Shown: piece by piece, positions 15,900-24,448 of the stretch | Position numbering within the stretch: position 1 is the first letter of the stretch | Layout of the letters: every line of letters starts with the position of its first letter | NCBI GenBank assembly: GCA_902488815.1 | Contig: CABTXP010000011.1 | Location: forward strand, 1 to 38,239 | Source: an uncultured Eubacteriales bacterium | GTDB lineage: Bacteria > Bacillota > Clostridia > Tissierellales > Peptoniphilaceae | Length of the DNA: 38,239 nucleotides | Reading direction: 5' to 3' | The notes under the pieces: model-generated | Told to the model about the DNA's origin: nothing | Database searches by the model: none | Seen by the model: the letters and a program-made list of their open reading frames with translations, nothing else | Made by a program: the position numbers and the translations under genes

Positions 15900-16520
15900 G
15901 TGAACTTGACTGATAGGCAAAGAGAAATCGTAGAAATGGTAAAAAAGGAAGGCCTTCTCACAGGCAATGCAATTGCAGATAAATTAGGCCTTTCAAGAGC
16001 TACCATCAGATCCGACTTGTCAATTCTAACAATGATGAATATTTTGGGAGCAAGACCAAGAGTCGGTTATTTCTATACCGGAAAGACGGAGGTTACTCTT
16101 CTTACTGAAAGAGTGAGACAAATAACCGTTGAATCTACAATGTCACTACCTGTTGTAGTGGATGTAAATACAACAATATATGATGCCATTGTGTCCATGT
16201 TTTTAGAAAATGTGGGCACCCTTTATATAACTGAAGACGGTTATTTAAAAGGAGTGGTCTCCAGAAAGGACATGTTAAGGTCAACTATCTCAAGAGATGA
16301 TCTTACAAGTATTCCTGTGGCAATGGTTATGAGCAGAATGCCTAATATCCACTACGTCTATGGAACGGACAGCGTCCTTGAGGGTGCAAAAAAAATCTTT
16401 TTACAAGACATAGACGGTCTGCCTGTTGTAGAAGATGAAAACGGAAAACTGAAAGTTATAGGTCGCTTTACTAAGACGAATATTGTAAAACTTTTTGATG
16501 AAATTTTTGAAGGAGAGTAA
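15900..16520 (+). CDS. CcpN-like HTH/CBS-domain transcriptional repressor
   Basis: 206 residues. An N-terminal winged helix (about 1-60: LTDRQREIVEMV, GNAIADKLGLSRATIRSDLS) is followed by two CBS domains (about 75-200). This is the architecture of CcpN, which represses gluconeogenic genes in Bacillus and senses adenine nucleotides through its CBS pair. The GTG start at 15900 is supported by GGTGAT just upstream. As in Bacillus, it is followed by the PPDK-regulatory protein gene. The targets in this organism are unknown, and no CcpN operator was identified in the window. Confidence 0.88.
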   Translation: MNLTDRQREIVEMVKKEGLLTGNAIADKLGLSRATIRSDLSILTMMNILGARPRVGYFYTGKTEVTLLTERVRQITVESTMSLPVVVDVNTTIYDAIVSMFLENVGTLYITEDGYLKGVVSRKDMLRSTISRDDLTSIPVAMVMSRMPNIHYVYGTDSVLEGAKKIFLQDIDGLPVVEDENGKLKVIGRFTKTNIVKLFDEIFEGE

Positions 16521-16521
16521 A

Positions 16522-17340
16522 TTGCCTGAAGCTGAAATAATAATATATGTAATATCCGACTCCATTGGAGAGACAGGGGAACTCATTGCCAAGAGCAGTG
16601 TAAAACAGTTTGAAAAAGAAAACTATGAAATAAAAAGATTTCCATACCACAACAGTGTAGAACAAATTCAACCAATTTTGGAAGAGGCCGCAAAGCAAAA
16701 GAAAGCTTTGGTAGTCTATACCAATGTACAAAAAGACACGAGAGACTATATTTCAAAAACTTCTCGTGAACTTAATATAAAGACGGTTGACGTTATGGGT
16801 GAGCCCATGGACAAGCTGGAAGAAATACTTGGATATCCGCCGCTACGTGAACCCGGTCTTATCAGACGACTTGATGAAAACTATTTTAAAAAAGTTGAAG
16901 CCATTGAATTTGCAGTTAAGTATGACGACGGAAAAGATCCGCGAGGCATAATTAACTCCGATATTTGCATACTTGGCATTTCAAGAACTTCAAAGACACC
17001 TTTGTCAATGTACTTGGCAAATAAATTTTACAAGGTTTGCAATATACCTCTTGTGCCGGAAATTCCCGTGCCGAAAGAAGTATATAATAAAGATCCTCGC
17101 AGAATAATCGGATTGACAGCTTCTCCTAAAAAGATTATCTCCATAAGAGAGGAAAGACTTAAAAACTTAGGTCTTACAGGAGGTTCCAAGTACGCAAACA
17201 TAGCCAGAATAGAAGATGAAATCGTCTATGCAAATGAAATTATGACCGGTTTAGGTGCTCTGATAATAGATGTAACAAATAAAGCGATAGAGGAAACGGC
17301 TGAATTAATTATGAGCCATATGAGAAAAAATTTCGGGTGA
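16522..17340 (+). CDS. ppsR: Pyruvate, phosphate dikinase regulatory protein (kinase/pyrophosphorylase, DUF299)
   Basis: Bifunctional ADP-dependent kinase and Pi-dependent pyrophosphorylase that switches pyruvate phosphate dikinase (or PEP synthase) off and on by a threonine phosphorylation. The central P-loop GISRTSKT is at 152-159; the N-terminal VISDSIGETGE and C-terminal KYANIARIEDE are family marks. The TTG at 16522 is preferred: AGGAG at 16511-16515 is six bases away and it follows the previous stop by one base. An in-frame ATG at 16495 lies inside the upstream gene and lacks a site. Resulting length is 272. The expected target gene ppdK, often adjacent in clostridia, is not in this window. 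Confidence 0.93.
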   Translation: MPEAEIIIYVISDSIGETGELIAKSSVKQFEKENYEIKRFPYHNSVEQIQPILEEAAKQKKALVVYTNVQKDTRDYISKTSRELNIKTVDVMGEPMDKLEEILGYPPLREPGLIRRLDENYFKKVEAIEFAVKYDDGKDPRGIINSDICILGISRTSKTPLSMYLANKFYKVCNIPLVPEIPVPKEVYNKDPRRIIGLTASPKKIISIREERLKNLGLTGGSKYANIARIEDEIVYANEIMTGLGALIIDVTNKAIEETAELIMSHMRKNFG

Positions 17341-17343
17341 TTT

Positions 17344-18351
17344 ATGAACTTCAGAGAACAAAGGGAAGACCTTGAATCAAAAATACTTTCTAAATACGCG
17401 ACTCTATCCAAGGACGGAGTACGAGATGTAAAAGAAGATGAGTGCAGTATCAGAACATCTTTTCAAAGAGACAGGGACAGAATACTTCACTCCAAGTCTT
17501 TTCGCAGGTTGAAACACAAGACTCAAGTTTTTATCGCTCCGCGAGGAGATCACTTTAGGACAAGGCTTACTCATACCTTGGAAGTATCACAAATCGGAAG
17601 AACAATGGCAAGAGCCTTAATGCTTAATGAAGACTTGATTGAAGCTATTGCCCTCGGTCATGATTTAGGTCACACACCCTTTGGCCACAGCGGCGAGAAT
17701 GTCCTGGCAAAATTGAATCCAAATGGATTCCATCACAATATTCAAAGCTTGAGAGTTGTTGAATTTATTGAGAGAAGAGAAGACACTATCGGGCTTAATT
17801 TGACTAAAGAAGTAAGAGACGGGATTAGAAATCACACAGGGGATAAAGAGGCATCAACTCTTGAAGGAAAACTCATAAAGTACGCGGACAGAATTGCTTA
17901 TATTAATCACGACATTGATGATGCAATCAGAGCGGGAATAATTACAAAGGAAGATTTGCCCAAGGAATTAATTGAAATTTTAGGAGATACTAACTCCAAG
18001 AGAATTAACTCAATGATTACCGGAATTATAGATGAAAGTTACGGCAAAGACAAAATAAAAATGGCAGATGAAAAGTATCAAGCCACTATGGCTCTTAGAC
18101 AATTTATGTTTAAAAGAGTTTATTTAGACGACGTTGTAAAAAGCGAAGAAGAAAAAATCGATAGACTTCTTACTGAGCTTTATCAATATTTTTCTCAAGA
18201 TATTATGAGGATCCCAAAGCATCACTTGGATTTATATGAAAATTTAGAAAATAGAGATGAGATTGTAACAGATTACATAGCAGGTATGACGGACAGATTT
18301 GCCGTGGACTGTTGGAAGAGTATTTTTGTACCTAAATCTTGGGGTATGTAA
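17344..18351 (+). CDS. dgt: dGTPase-like HD-domain triphosphohydrolase
   Basis: Predicted dNTP triphosphohydrolase (Dgt family). N-terminal RDRDRILHSKSFRRL and KTQVF are typical. The HD metal site is seen at H77, H106-D107 and a later aspartate in KYADRIAY. Length 335 matches the short Firmicute/clostridial type rather than the 505-residue E. coli Dgt; substrate preference in the short class is less certain. GGGTGAT precedes the ATG. It sits directly before primase and overlaps it by one base, a sensible setting for an enzyme that adjusts dNTP pools. Confidence 0.92.
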   Translation: MNFREQREDLESKILSKYATLSKDGVRDVKEDECSIRTSFQRDRDRILHSKSFRRLKHKTQVFIAPRGDHFRTRLTHTLEVSQIGRTMARALMLNEDLIEAIALGHDLGHTPFGHSGENVLAKLNPNGFHHNIQSLRVVEFIERREDTIGLNLTKEVRDGIRNHTGDKEASTLEGKLIKYADRIAYINHDIDDAIRAGIITKEDLPKELIEILGDTNSKRINSMITGIIDESYGKDKIKMADEKYQATMALRQFMFKRVYLDDVVKSEEEKIDRLLTELYQYFSQDIMRIPKHHLDLYENLENRDEIVTDYIAGMTDRFAVDCWKSIFVPKSWGM

Positions 18352-20120
18352 TGGCATATTTTATTAACGACGATGTAATTGCTGAAATAAGAAGCAAGGC
18401 AAACATTGTAGAAGTAATTTCTGAATATGTAGATTTAAACAAAAGGGGAGCCAACTATTTAGGACTTTGTCCGTTTCACAAAGAAAAGACTCCTTCTTTT
18501 TCTGTGTCTGAAAGTAAGGATATGTTTCACTGCTTCGGATGCGGCGTAGGCGGAGATGTGATTACATTTGTCATGCGCATGGAAAACTTAGGCTTTGTTG
18601 AAGCGGTAAAATTTTTAGCAGACAAATACAATGTAACTCTATCTCAAAAAGCTGAAAATAAAGAATTAGTTACAAAGAAAGAAAGAGGGTATTTGGTTAA
18701 CAGAGAAGCCGGGTATTTTTACGTCAAAAATATATTTCAGTCGAAGCGTGCACTTAGCTATCTTAACAATAGAAAAATAAACAGGGATGTGGCGGTTAAG
18801 TTCGGATTGGGTATGTGTCCGGACAAATCTGACGGCTTAGTGGAATACTTAATTTCAAAAGGCTTTAAAGAAGATGAGCTTGTGGAATACAATCTTGCTG
18901 TAAAAAGTTCCAAGGGCGACAAATACTATGACAGGTTCAGAAACAGACTTATGTTTCCAATTATCGATCCCAGGGGACGCGTCATTGCCTTTGGTGGAAG
19001 AGTCTTCGGAGATGAACTGCCCAAGTATTTGAACTCAAGGGAGACCATTGTATATAACAAGGGCGACAATCTTTACGGCTTAAATGTTCTTAGCAAAGAG
19101 TCGGATAGAGAGAGAATTATTTTAGTAGAAGGATATATGGATGTTATATCTATCTATAAAAGTGGTATAAATTACAGTGTAGCAAGTTTAGGTACGGCAC
19201 TTACGCCGAATCAGGGAAAACTTTTAAAGAGATACGGTAAAGAAGTTATAATTTGCTACGACGGCGACAATGCCGGTGTCAATGCTACGTTAAGAGCAAT
19301 TGATGTACTTAACTCGGTAGACGTTTCTCCAAAGGTTTTACATTTGCCTGAGGGCCTGGATCCCGATGATTATATTAAAAAATACGGTGCATTCAGCTTT
19401 GAGGCATTAATAAAAAACGGAGAGAATGCCGTTGAGTACAAACTCAATTACGAAAAATCCAATTACAATTTAAAGACTCCCGACGGACTTACTATGTACA
19501 TAAACAGGGCGTTAACCATTATTTCAAAGATTAAAAATCCTATTGAAAGGGATATATATACTGAGAAGTTGTCAAAAGATTATTCAATTTCAAAAGATGC
19601 GCTTAATTTACAATTGTCATCGGTGCTAAACTACAACAAGCCAAGAACAGATTTTAAGAGAATTGAAAAATTTAAGAAAGGTGAAGGCAGAACAAGGGCG
19701 GAAGAACAGCTTATATCTTATGCATTAAAAGACAAAGCTGTCTACGATTTAATAAACAGCAGCCTTACTTCTTTAGATTTTTCAGATATTAAGGTGCGAA
19801 TTCTCTTTGAAAAATTGGGTGAGCTTTACAAGTTGGACAACTACAGCTATAATAAGGTTCTTAACGTTCTTTTAGAACAGGAGCTTATAGACAAAAATTT
19901 TGCCGACAGAATTCTTCAAACTGAATTGCCTACAGATGTGGAAGAGCTATCGAAAGAGCTGATAATTAATATAAAAAGAGGCAGTTTAATTGAGAAGAGA
20001 GATTTTATTTCAGCAAGTATTTCTGAAATGGAATCCGGCGAAGCTTCTTATGACAAAGAAGATTTAAACGCTTTAGTCAAAGAACTTTATTCAATCAATG
20101 TCAAGCTGAAATCTCTTTAA
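18351..20120 (+). CDS. dnaG: DNA primase
   Basis: Synthesises RNA primers for replication. The N-terminal CHC2 zinc-binding domain has ligands C40, H43, C61 and C64. The TOPRIM catalytic core follows, with VEGYMDVI near 258 and CYDGDNAG near 302, then a C-terminal helicase-interaction region. Length is 589 from the ATG at 18351, which overlaps the dgt stop (TAATG). An in-frame TTG at 18339 lies within dgt and is less likely. dnaG-rpoD is the macromolecular synthesis operon; rpsU is not next to it here. Confidence 0.97.
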   Translation: MAYFINDDVIAEIRSKANIVEVISEYVDLNKRGANYLGLCPFHKEKTPSFSVSESKDMFHCFGCGVGGDVITFVMRMENLGFVEAVKFLADKYNVTLSQKAENKELVTKKERGYLVNREAGYFYVKNIFQSKRALSYLNNRKINRDVAVKFGLGMCPDKSDGLVEYLISKGFKEDELVEYNLAVKSSKGDKYYDRFRNRLMFPIIDPRGRVIAFGGRVFGDELPKYLNSRETIVYNKGDNLYGLNVLSKESDRERIILVEGYMDVISIYKSGINYSVASLGTALTPNQGKLLKRYGKEVIICYDGDNAGVNATLRAIDVLNSVDVSPKVLHLPEGLDPDDYIKKYGAFSFEALIKNGENAVEYKLNYEKSNYNLKTPDGLTMYINRALTIISKIKNPIERDIYTEKLSKDYSISKDALNLQLSSVLNYNKPRTDFKRIEKFKKGEGRTRAEEQLISYALKDKAVYDLINSSLTSLDFSDIKVRILFEKLGELYKLDNYSYNKVLNVLLEQELIDKNFADRILQTELPTDVEELSKELIINIKRGSLIEKRDFISASISEMESGEASYDKEDLNALVKELYSINVKLKSL

Positions 20121-20131
20121 AGGAGGAGAAT

Positions 20132-21238
20132 ATGAGCATGGATTATAATTTAGAAGATGATTCTACTTCAAAAGAGTCGATAATTAATGAACTTAAAAGT
20201 ACAGGCAAAAAGAGAGGCAAAATTACTTTTAAAGAATTTGCCAATGCATTTGAAGATATAGACATGGATTCCGATGAAATTGATGACATATACCAAGATT
20301 TTGAAAACGAAGGAATCGAAATTTTAGACGAAGAAAAAGAAGAGGATCCTGAATCTGACGATAAACAAGATGATAAATCCGAAGACGACATGAGCGTGCC
20401 AAAGGGAATAAGTGTCGACGACCCGGTCAGAATGTATCTTAAAGAAATCGGAAAGATTCCTTTACTTACTGCAGAAGAAGAAGTGGAAATTGCAAAGCGT
20501 ATGGAAGCAGGAGACGAGCTTGCTAAAAAAGAATTGGCTGAAGCAAACTTAAGGCTTGTAGTAAGTATTGCAAAGAGATACATCAACAGAGGTATGAGCT
20601 TTTTGGATCTAATTCAAGAAGGTAACTTAGGTCTTATGAAAGCTGTTGAAAAATTCGACTATACAAAGGGATTTAAGTTTTCAACTTATGCGACTTGGTG
20701 GATACGTCAAGCTATAACAAGAAGTATTGCCGACCAAGCAAGGACCATTAGAATTCCTGTGCACATGGTTGAAACTATAAATAAGCTTGTGAGAGTTCAA
20801 AGACTTTTGGTACAAGAGCTTGGAAGAGATCCTCTACCTGAAGAGATTGCAAAGGAAATGGATATAGATGTGGAAAGGGTTAGAGAAATTCAAAAGATTG
20901 CTCAAGAACCTGTTTCACTTGAGACACCGATTGGTGAAGAGGAAGACTCTCACTTGGGAGACTTTATTCCTGATGAGGAAATATTATCTCCTTCCGATGC
21001 GGCAACATTTATTCTTTTGAAAGAACAATTGGAAGATGTATTGGAAACTCTTACAGACAGAGAGAAAAAAGTTTTGACATTGCGATTCGGATTGGAAGAC
21101 GGTAAGGCAAGAACATTGGAAGAAGTTGGCAAGGAATTTGACGTAACGAGAGAAAGAATTCGTCAAATTGAAGCAAAAGCCCTTAGAAAACTTCGCCACC
21201 CAAGTAGAAGCAGAAAGTTAAAGGATTTTTTAGAGTAA
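20132..21238 (+). CDS. rpoD: Primary sigma factor SigA/RpoD
   Basis: Housekeeping sigma factor, 368 residues. It has an acidic, D/E-rich region 1.1 (about 40-90), region 1.2 (YLKEIGKIPLLTAEEE), and the near-invariant region 2 with RYINRGMSFLDLIQEGN and TYATWWIRQAI. Region 3 follows, and then the region 4 helix-turn-helix near the end (TLEEVGKEFDVTRERIRQIE). A strong AAGGAGGAG sets the first ATG; a second ATG two codons later is an alternative. The promoters called in this window with TTGACA/TATAAT-like boxes fit its known specificity. Confidence 0.98.
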   Translation: MSMDYNLEDDSTSKESIINELKSTGKKRGKITFKEFANAFEDIDMDSDEIDDIYQDFENEGIEILDEEKEEDPESDDKQDDKSEDDMSVPKGISVDDPVRMYLKEIGKIPLLTAEEEVEIAKRMEAGDELAKKELAEANLRLVVSIAKRYINRGMSFLDLIQEGNLGLMKAVEKFDYTKGFKFSTYATWWIRQAITRSIADQARTIRIPVHMVETINKLVRVQRLLVQELGRDPLPEEIAKEMDIDVERVREIQKIAQEPVSLETPIGEEEDSHLGDFIPDEEILSPSDAATFILLKEQLEDVLETLTDREKKVLTLRFGLEDGKARTLEEVGKEFDVTRERIRQIEAKALRKLRHPSRSRKLKDFLE

Positions 21239-21948
21239 TGGATATGTCAAAGAGACTTCTCACAATAGCAAATTTGGTTGAGAAAAACTCAATTGTAGCA
21301 GATATAGGCACGGATCATGGATTTGTGCCTTTTTATTTGCTTGAAAATAATATAGCGGACAAAGTTTACCTTTCCGAAATAAGCAAGGACTGTCTTCATA
21401 AAGCTGTAGAACTATTTGACGGCAGGTATAAAGGCAAGTGCGACTTTATTTTGTCAGACGGTTTAAAAGAATTTGAAGCGAAGGACATTAAAGTTGATAC
21501 GGTTATTATTGCAGGCATGGGAGGAGAACTGATAAGCAATATTTTGGAACAGTCCCTTGAGTACGTTAAAGGCATTGACACTTTAATCTTACAGCCTGTA
21601 CAGGCCCCTGAGCTGCTACGTCAATACTTAATTGAAAACAAATTTAAAATTTTAGACGAAATTATTGTGAGAGATAAAAAGTTTTATGAAATTATTGTTG
21701 CAAAGTATTCGGGCGCTGAAAATGAAAAGAGAGAGGAATACTATGTCCCGCGCAATGTACTACAAATTAATAGTGACTTTATAGAGTATATAAAATACAA
21801 TATTGATAAGAGGAAGAAAATTTTACAAAAAATAAGTTTCAGCGATATCGGCAGATGTAGAGTATTGGCGAAGACAGGCGCTAAAATAGCAAACTTAAAT
21901 AGAGAAATATTTTTATTTGAAGAGGTGTTACATGACAAAAATAAGTGA
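21238..21948 (+). CDS. trmK: tRNA (adenine(22)-N1)-methyltransferase TrmK
   Basis: SAM-dependent Rossmann-fold methyltransferase for m1A22 in tRNA (YqfN/COG2384). The SAM motif VADIGTDHGFVP is at 20-31, with IAGMGGELI in the middle acting as the post-I/catalytic region. Length 236 is normal. The ATG overlaps the rpoD stop; an ATG two codons later is equally possible. Its last 17 bases overlap nif3. rpoD-trmK-nif3 is conserved across Firmicutes. Confidence 0.93.
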   Translation: MDMSKRLLTIANLVEKNSIVADIGTDHGFVPFYLLENNIADKVYLSEISKDCLHKAVELFDGRYKGKCDFILSDGLKEFEAKDIKVDTVIIAGMGGELISNILEQSLEYVKGIDTLILQPVQAPELLRQYLIENKFKILDEIIVRDKKFYEIIVAKYSGAENEKREEYYVPRNVLQINSDFIEYIKYNIDKRKKILQKISFSDIGRCRVLAKTGAKIANLNREIFLFEEVLHDKNK

Positions 21949-22714
21949 TGTTGTAAATTATTTAGAGACAATTGCTCCTACAAGTACTCAGGAAGAGTGG
22001 GACAACGGCGGCAAACAAGTTTTTTATGACAATGATCTTAAAAAGATATTGGTAGCAATGGACCTTAAGGACACAACAGTTGCAACGGCAATAAAAGAAG
22101 GCGTGAATTTAATTATAACTCATCACCCTGTGTTCTTTGACCCCTTAAAAAGTATTGACACGACAAACTACAAGGGCAAACTCATTGATGAACTTATGAA
22201 GAATGAAATCTCCGTTTATTCGACACATACGGCAATGGATGTAGCGGAAGAAGGAGTTAATAAGGCCTTTGCGGAAAAACTTGAAATCGGAAATTATGAA
22301 GGTCTTGTTGAGGTAAAGGACGGCCTTTACCTTGGAGGCATCGGCGATGTGCCGGATTATTCCAAAAAATCTCTTACAGTCTTCATTATCAATTTGAAGA
22401 AAATATTAAAGCCTGAATTTTTAAAAATTTACGGCAGAGTAAATGAAAGAATTGAAAAGATAGCATGGTGCGGCGGAAGCGGTGCAGACTTTATAAAAGT
22501 TGCAAAAGAAAAGGGTGCAGATCTTTACATTACAGGAGATGTACCCTACCACGAAGGGCAACGAGCATATGAAGAAGGCTTAACAGTTATAGACATTGGG
22601 CATTTCGCAAGTGAAAAACCGATTTTACAAAAGATTAAGAATCTAATCAATGAAAAGTTTGATGCTGAAGTAATTTTGGTTGAAGAAAATTCCTTTTTAG
22701 TAAGCGCGGAATAA
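21932..22714 (+). CDS. NIF3-like dinuclear metal protein (YqfO/YbgI family)
   Basis: NIF3 family, 260 residues. Metal-ligand motifs are H64-H65 (ITHHPVFFD), STHTAMD at 97-103, and the C-terminal GHFASE. It is the short E. coli YbgI-like form without the inserted PII-like domain of Bacillus YqfO. GTP cyclohydrolase I type 2 activity has been reported for some relatives, but the cellular role is not settled. The ATG at 21932 is chosen because of GAGGTG at 21923-21928; it overlaps trmK. It is the last gene of the operon and is followed by a strong terminator. Confidence 0.9.
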   Translation: MTKISDVVNYLETIAPTSTQEEWDNGGKQVFYDNDLKKILVAMDLKDTTVATAIKEGVNLIITHHPVFFDPLKSIDTTNYKGKLIDELMKNEISVYSTHTAMDVAEEGVNKAFAEKLEIGNYEGLVEVKDGLYLGGIGDVPDYSKKSLTVFIINLKKILKPEFLKIYGRVNERIEKIAWCGGSGADFIKVAKEKGADLYITGDVPYHEGQRAYEEGLTVIDIGHFASEKPILQKIKNLINEKFDAEVILVEENSFLVSAE

Positions 22715-22733
22715 AACAAAATATTATTTTAAG

Positions 22734-22768
22734 ACTCTCAAATTAATTATTAATTTGGGAGTTTTTTT
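22734..22768 (+). terminator. Terminator of the phoH-nif3 operon
   Basis: A 13-bp stem with one G-U pair (22734-22746 with 22750-22762), a 3-base loop and seven T (22762-22768). It is the first convincing terminator after 8677 on this strand. Confidence 0.9.
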
Positions 22769-22769
22769 A

Positions 22770-22797
22770 TTGACAAGTATACATATATCATTAAAAT
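22770..22797 (+). promoter_or_regulatory. Predicted promoter of the XRE-cupin/pot operon
   Basis: TTGACA (22770-22775), a 16-base spacer and TAAAAT (22792-22797). The leader to the ATG at 22850 is about 45 bases and contains a loose AT-only inverted repeat (TTAAA at 22811-22815, TTTAA at 22823-22827). This could be an autoregulatory operator, but it is weak evidence in such AT-rich DNA. Confidence 0.7.
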
Positions 22798-22849
22798 AAA
22801 TTAAGGATAGTTAAATTTTTTGTTTAATATATGTTATAGAGGTAATTAA

Positions 22850-23392
22850 ATGGATATAGGACAAAAGTTAAAGGAACTACGCATACAAGCGGGCCTTACA
22901 CAGGAAGAATTGGCTGAAAGGTCAAATTTGACAAAGGGATTTATATCTCAAGTTGAAAGGAATTTGACTTCGCCGTCTATGACTACTTTTTTTGACATCT
23001 TGTCAGCCTTAGGTAAGGAGCCTGCTGAATTTTTTAACGGAATGTCAAAGGATAAGTATGTGTTTAAAATAGAAGAACAAGTTGAAAGCAATAATGAAGA
23101 GTTAGGCCATTCCCTTACATGGATAGTGCCGACTTCTCAAAAAAATTTAATGGAGCCCATTGTATTAAGGCTAAGCCCCGGTGGCAAGACTAAAGCCGTA
23201 CCGCCATTTGAAGGAGAGGTTTTAGGTTATCTAATTGAAGGGGACAGCGTCATTTTATATTACGGCGAAGACAAAAGCGAAATTAAAAAGGGAGAATGTT
23301 TTTACATTAGTGCCGACAGGGAGCACCACATAGAAAATTTAGGCGAAGATAAGGCAGTGCTACTTTGGATCAGTGCGCCGCCGCATTTTTAG
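22850..23392 (+). CDS. XRE-family HTH regulator with C-terminal cupin, probable polyamine regulator
   Basis: 180 residues: an N-terminal HTH_3 DNA-binding domain (about 5-60; LKELRIQAGLTQEELAERS then GFISQVERN), and a C-terminal Cupin_2 barrel (about 105-178) ending in a HHIENLG strand. This PuuR-like architecture is common in small-metabolite regulators. It is ten bases upstream of potA and very probably co-transcribed with potABCD, so I infer control of polyamine uptake, with polyamine binding in the cupin as a hypothesis. The ribosome binding site (GAGGTAA) is moderate. Confidence 0.88.
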   Translation: MDIGQKLKELRIQAGLTQEELAERSNLTKGFISQVERNLTSPSMTTFFDILSALGKEPAEFFNGMSKDKYVFKIEEQVESNNEELGHSLTWIVPTSQKNLMEPIVLRLSPGGKTKAVPPFEGEVLGYLIEGDSVILYYGEDKSEIKKGECFYISADREHHIENLGEDKAVLLWISAPPHF

Positions 23393-23401
23393 GAGGGGTA
23401 A

Positions 23402-24448
23402 ATGGATCAAAATGTTTTGGATTTGATTAACGTTTCAAAGTCATATGGAGATAATTTAATTTTAGACAATTTAAGTTTAAGTGTTAAACATAGTGAATTT
23501 TTGACTTTACTAGGCCCCAGCGGCTGTGGCAAGACTACAACTCTTAGAATAATCGGAGGCTTCGAATACCCGGATAAGGGCAAGGTCATGTTTGAAGGTA
23601 GAGAAGTAACAGATCTTGAACCTTATGAGAGAAAAGTGAATACTGTTTTTCAAAAGTATGCCTTGTTCCCTCACATGAATGTATTTGAAAATATAGCCTT
23701 CGGTTTAAAGATAAAGAAGATGGACAAATTAGACATTGTAAAAAATGTCCGTGAAGTTTTGTCTTTGGTTAATTTAAAAGGTTTTGAAAACAGAAGCATA
23801 AGCTCACTTTCAGGAGGGCAACAACAGAGAGTTGCCATTGCAAGAGCCCTCGTTAATAAACCTACACTTTTGCTCTTGGACGAGCCATTGGGTGCTTTGG
23901 ACTTAAAGCTTAGAAAAGATATGCAGGTCGAGCTTAAAAAGCTACAACAGGCTACGGAAATTACTTTTATTTACGTAACTCACGATCAGGAAGAAGCTCT
24001 CACTATGAGTGACAAGGTTGTAATTTTAAACGAAGGGGTTATTCAACAAATAGGAACGCCTACTGATGTTTATAACGAGCCCGCCAATGCTTTTGTGGCT
24101 GACTTTATCGGCGAAAGTAATATCCTTCCGGGAATTATGAGGGGAGATTACTTAGTCGAATTTGAAGGAGCGGAGTTTAAATGTGTGGATAAGGGCTTTG
24201 AAAAAGAAGCTGACGTCGAAGTAGTAATACGACCTGAAGACGTTGAGCTTGTAAGTCCTGATGCAGGTATATTGACGGGATTTGTGACAAGCGTTGTGTT
24301 TAAAGGCGTTCACTACGAAATGATTGTGGATATAAACGGTGCTGACTGGATTGTTCAGTCTACTGTAAAAAGAGACGTGGATCAGGAAGTGGGAATATAT
24401 GTTTTGCCTGATAACATTCACGTTATGAAGTCGGGAGGCAGTATATGA
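23402..24448 (+). CDS. potA: Spermidine/putrescine ABC transporter ATP-binding protein
   Basis: Cytoplasmic ATPase of the polyamine importer. Walker A GPSGCGKT is at 38-45, the signature LSGGQQQRVAIARAL lies mid-protein, Walker B LLLLDEPLGALD follows, and the H-loop is VTHDQEEA. A C-terminal TOBE domain (about 270-345) is typical of the PotA/MalK class. 348 residues. AGGAGGGG precedes the ATG, and its end overlaps potB (ATGA). Assignment to polyamines rests on the complete potABCD set. Confidence 0.95.
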   Translation: MDQNVLDLINVSKSYGDNLILDNLSLSVKHSEFLTLLGPSGCGKTTTLRIIGGFEYPDKGKVMFEGREVTDLEPYERKVNTVFQKYALFPHMNVFENIAFGLKIKKMDKLDIVKNVREVLSLVNLKGFENRSISSLSGGQQQRVAIARALVNKPTLLLLDEPLGALDLKLRKDMQVELKKLQQATEITFIYVTHDQEEALTMSDKVVILNEGVIQQIGTPTDVYNEPANAFVADFIGESNILPGIMRGDYLVEFEGAEFKCVDKGFEKEADVEVVIRPEDVELVSPDAGILTGFVTSVVFKGVHYEMIVDINGADWIVQSTVKRDVDQEVGIYVLPDNIHVMKSGGSI

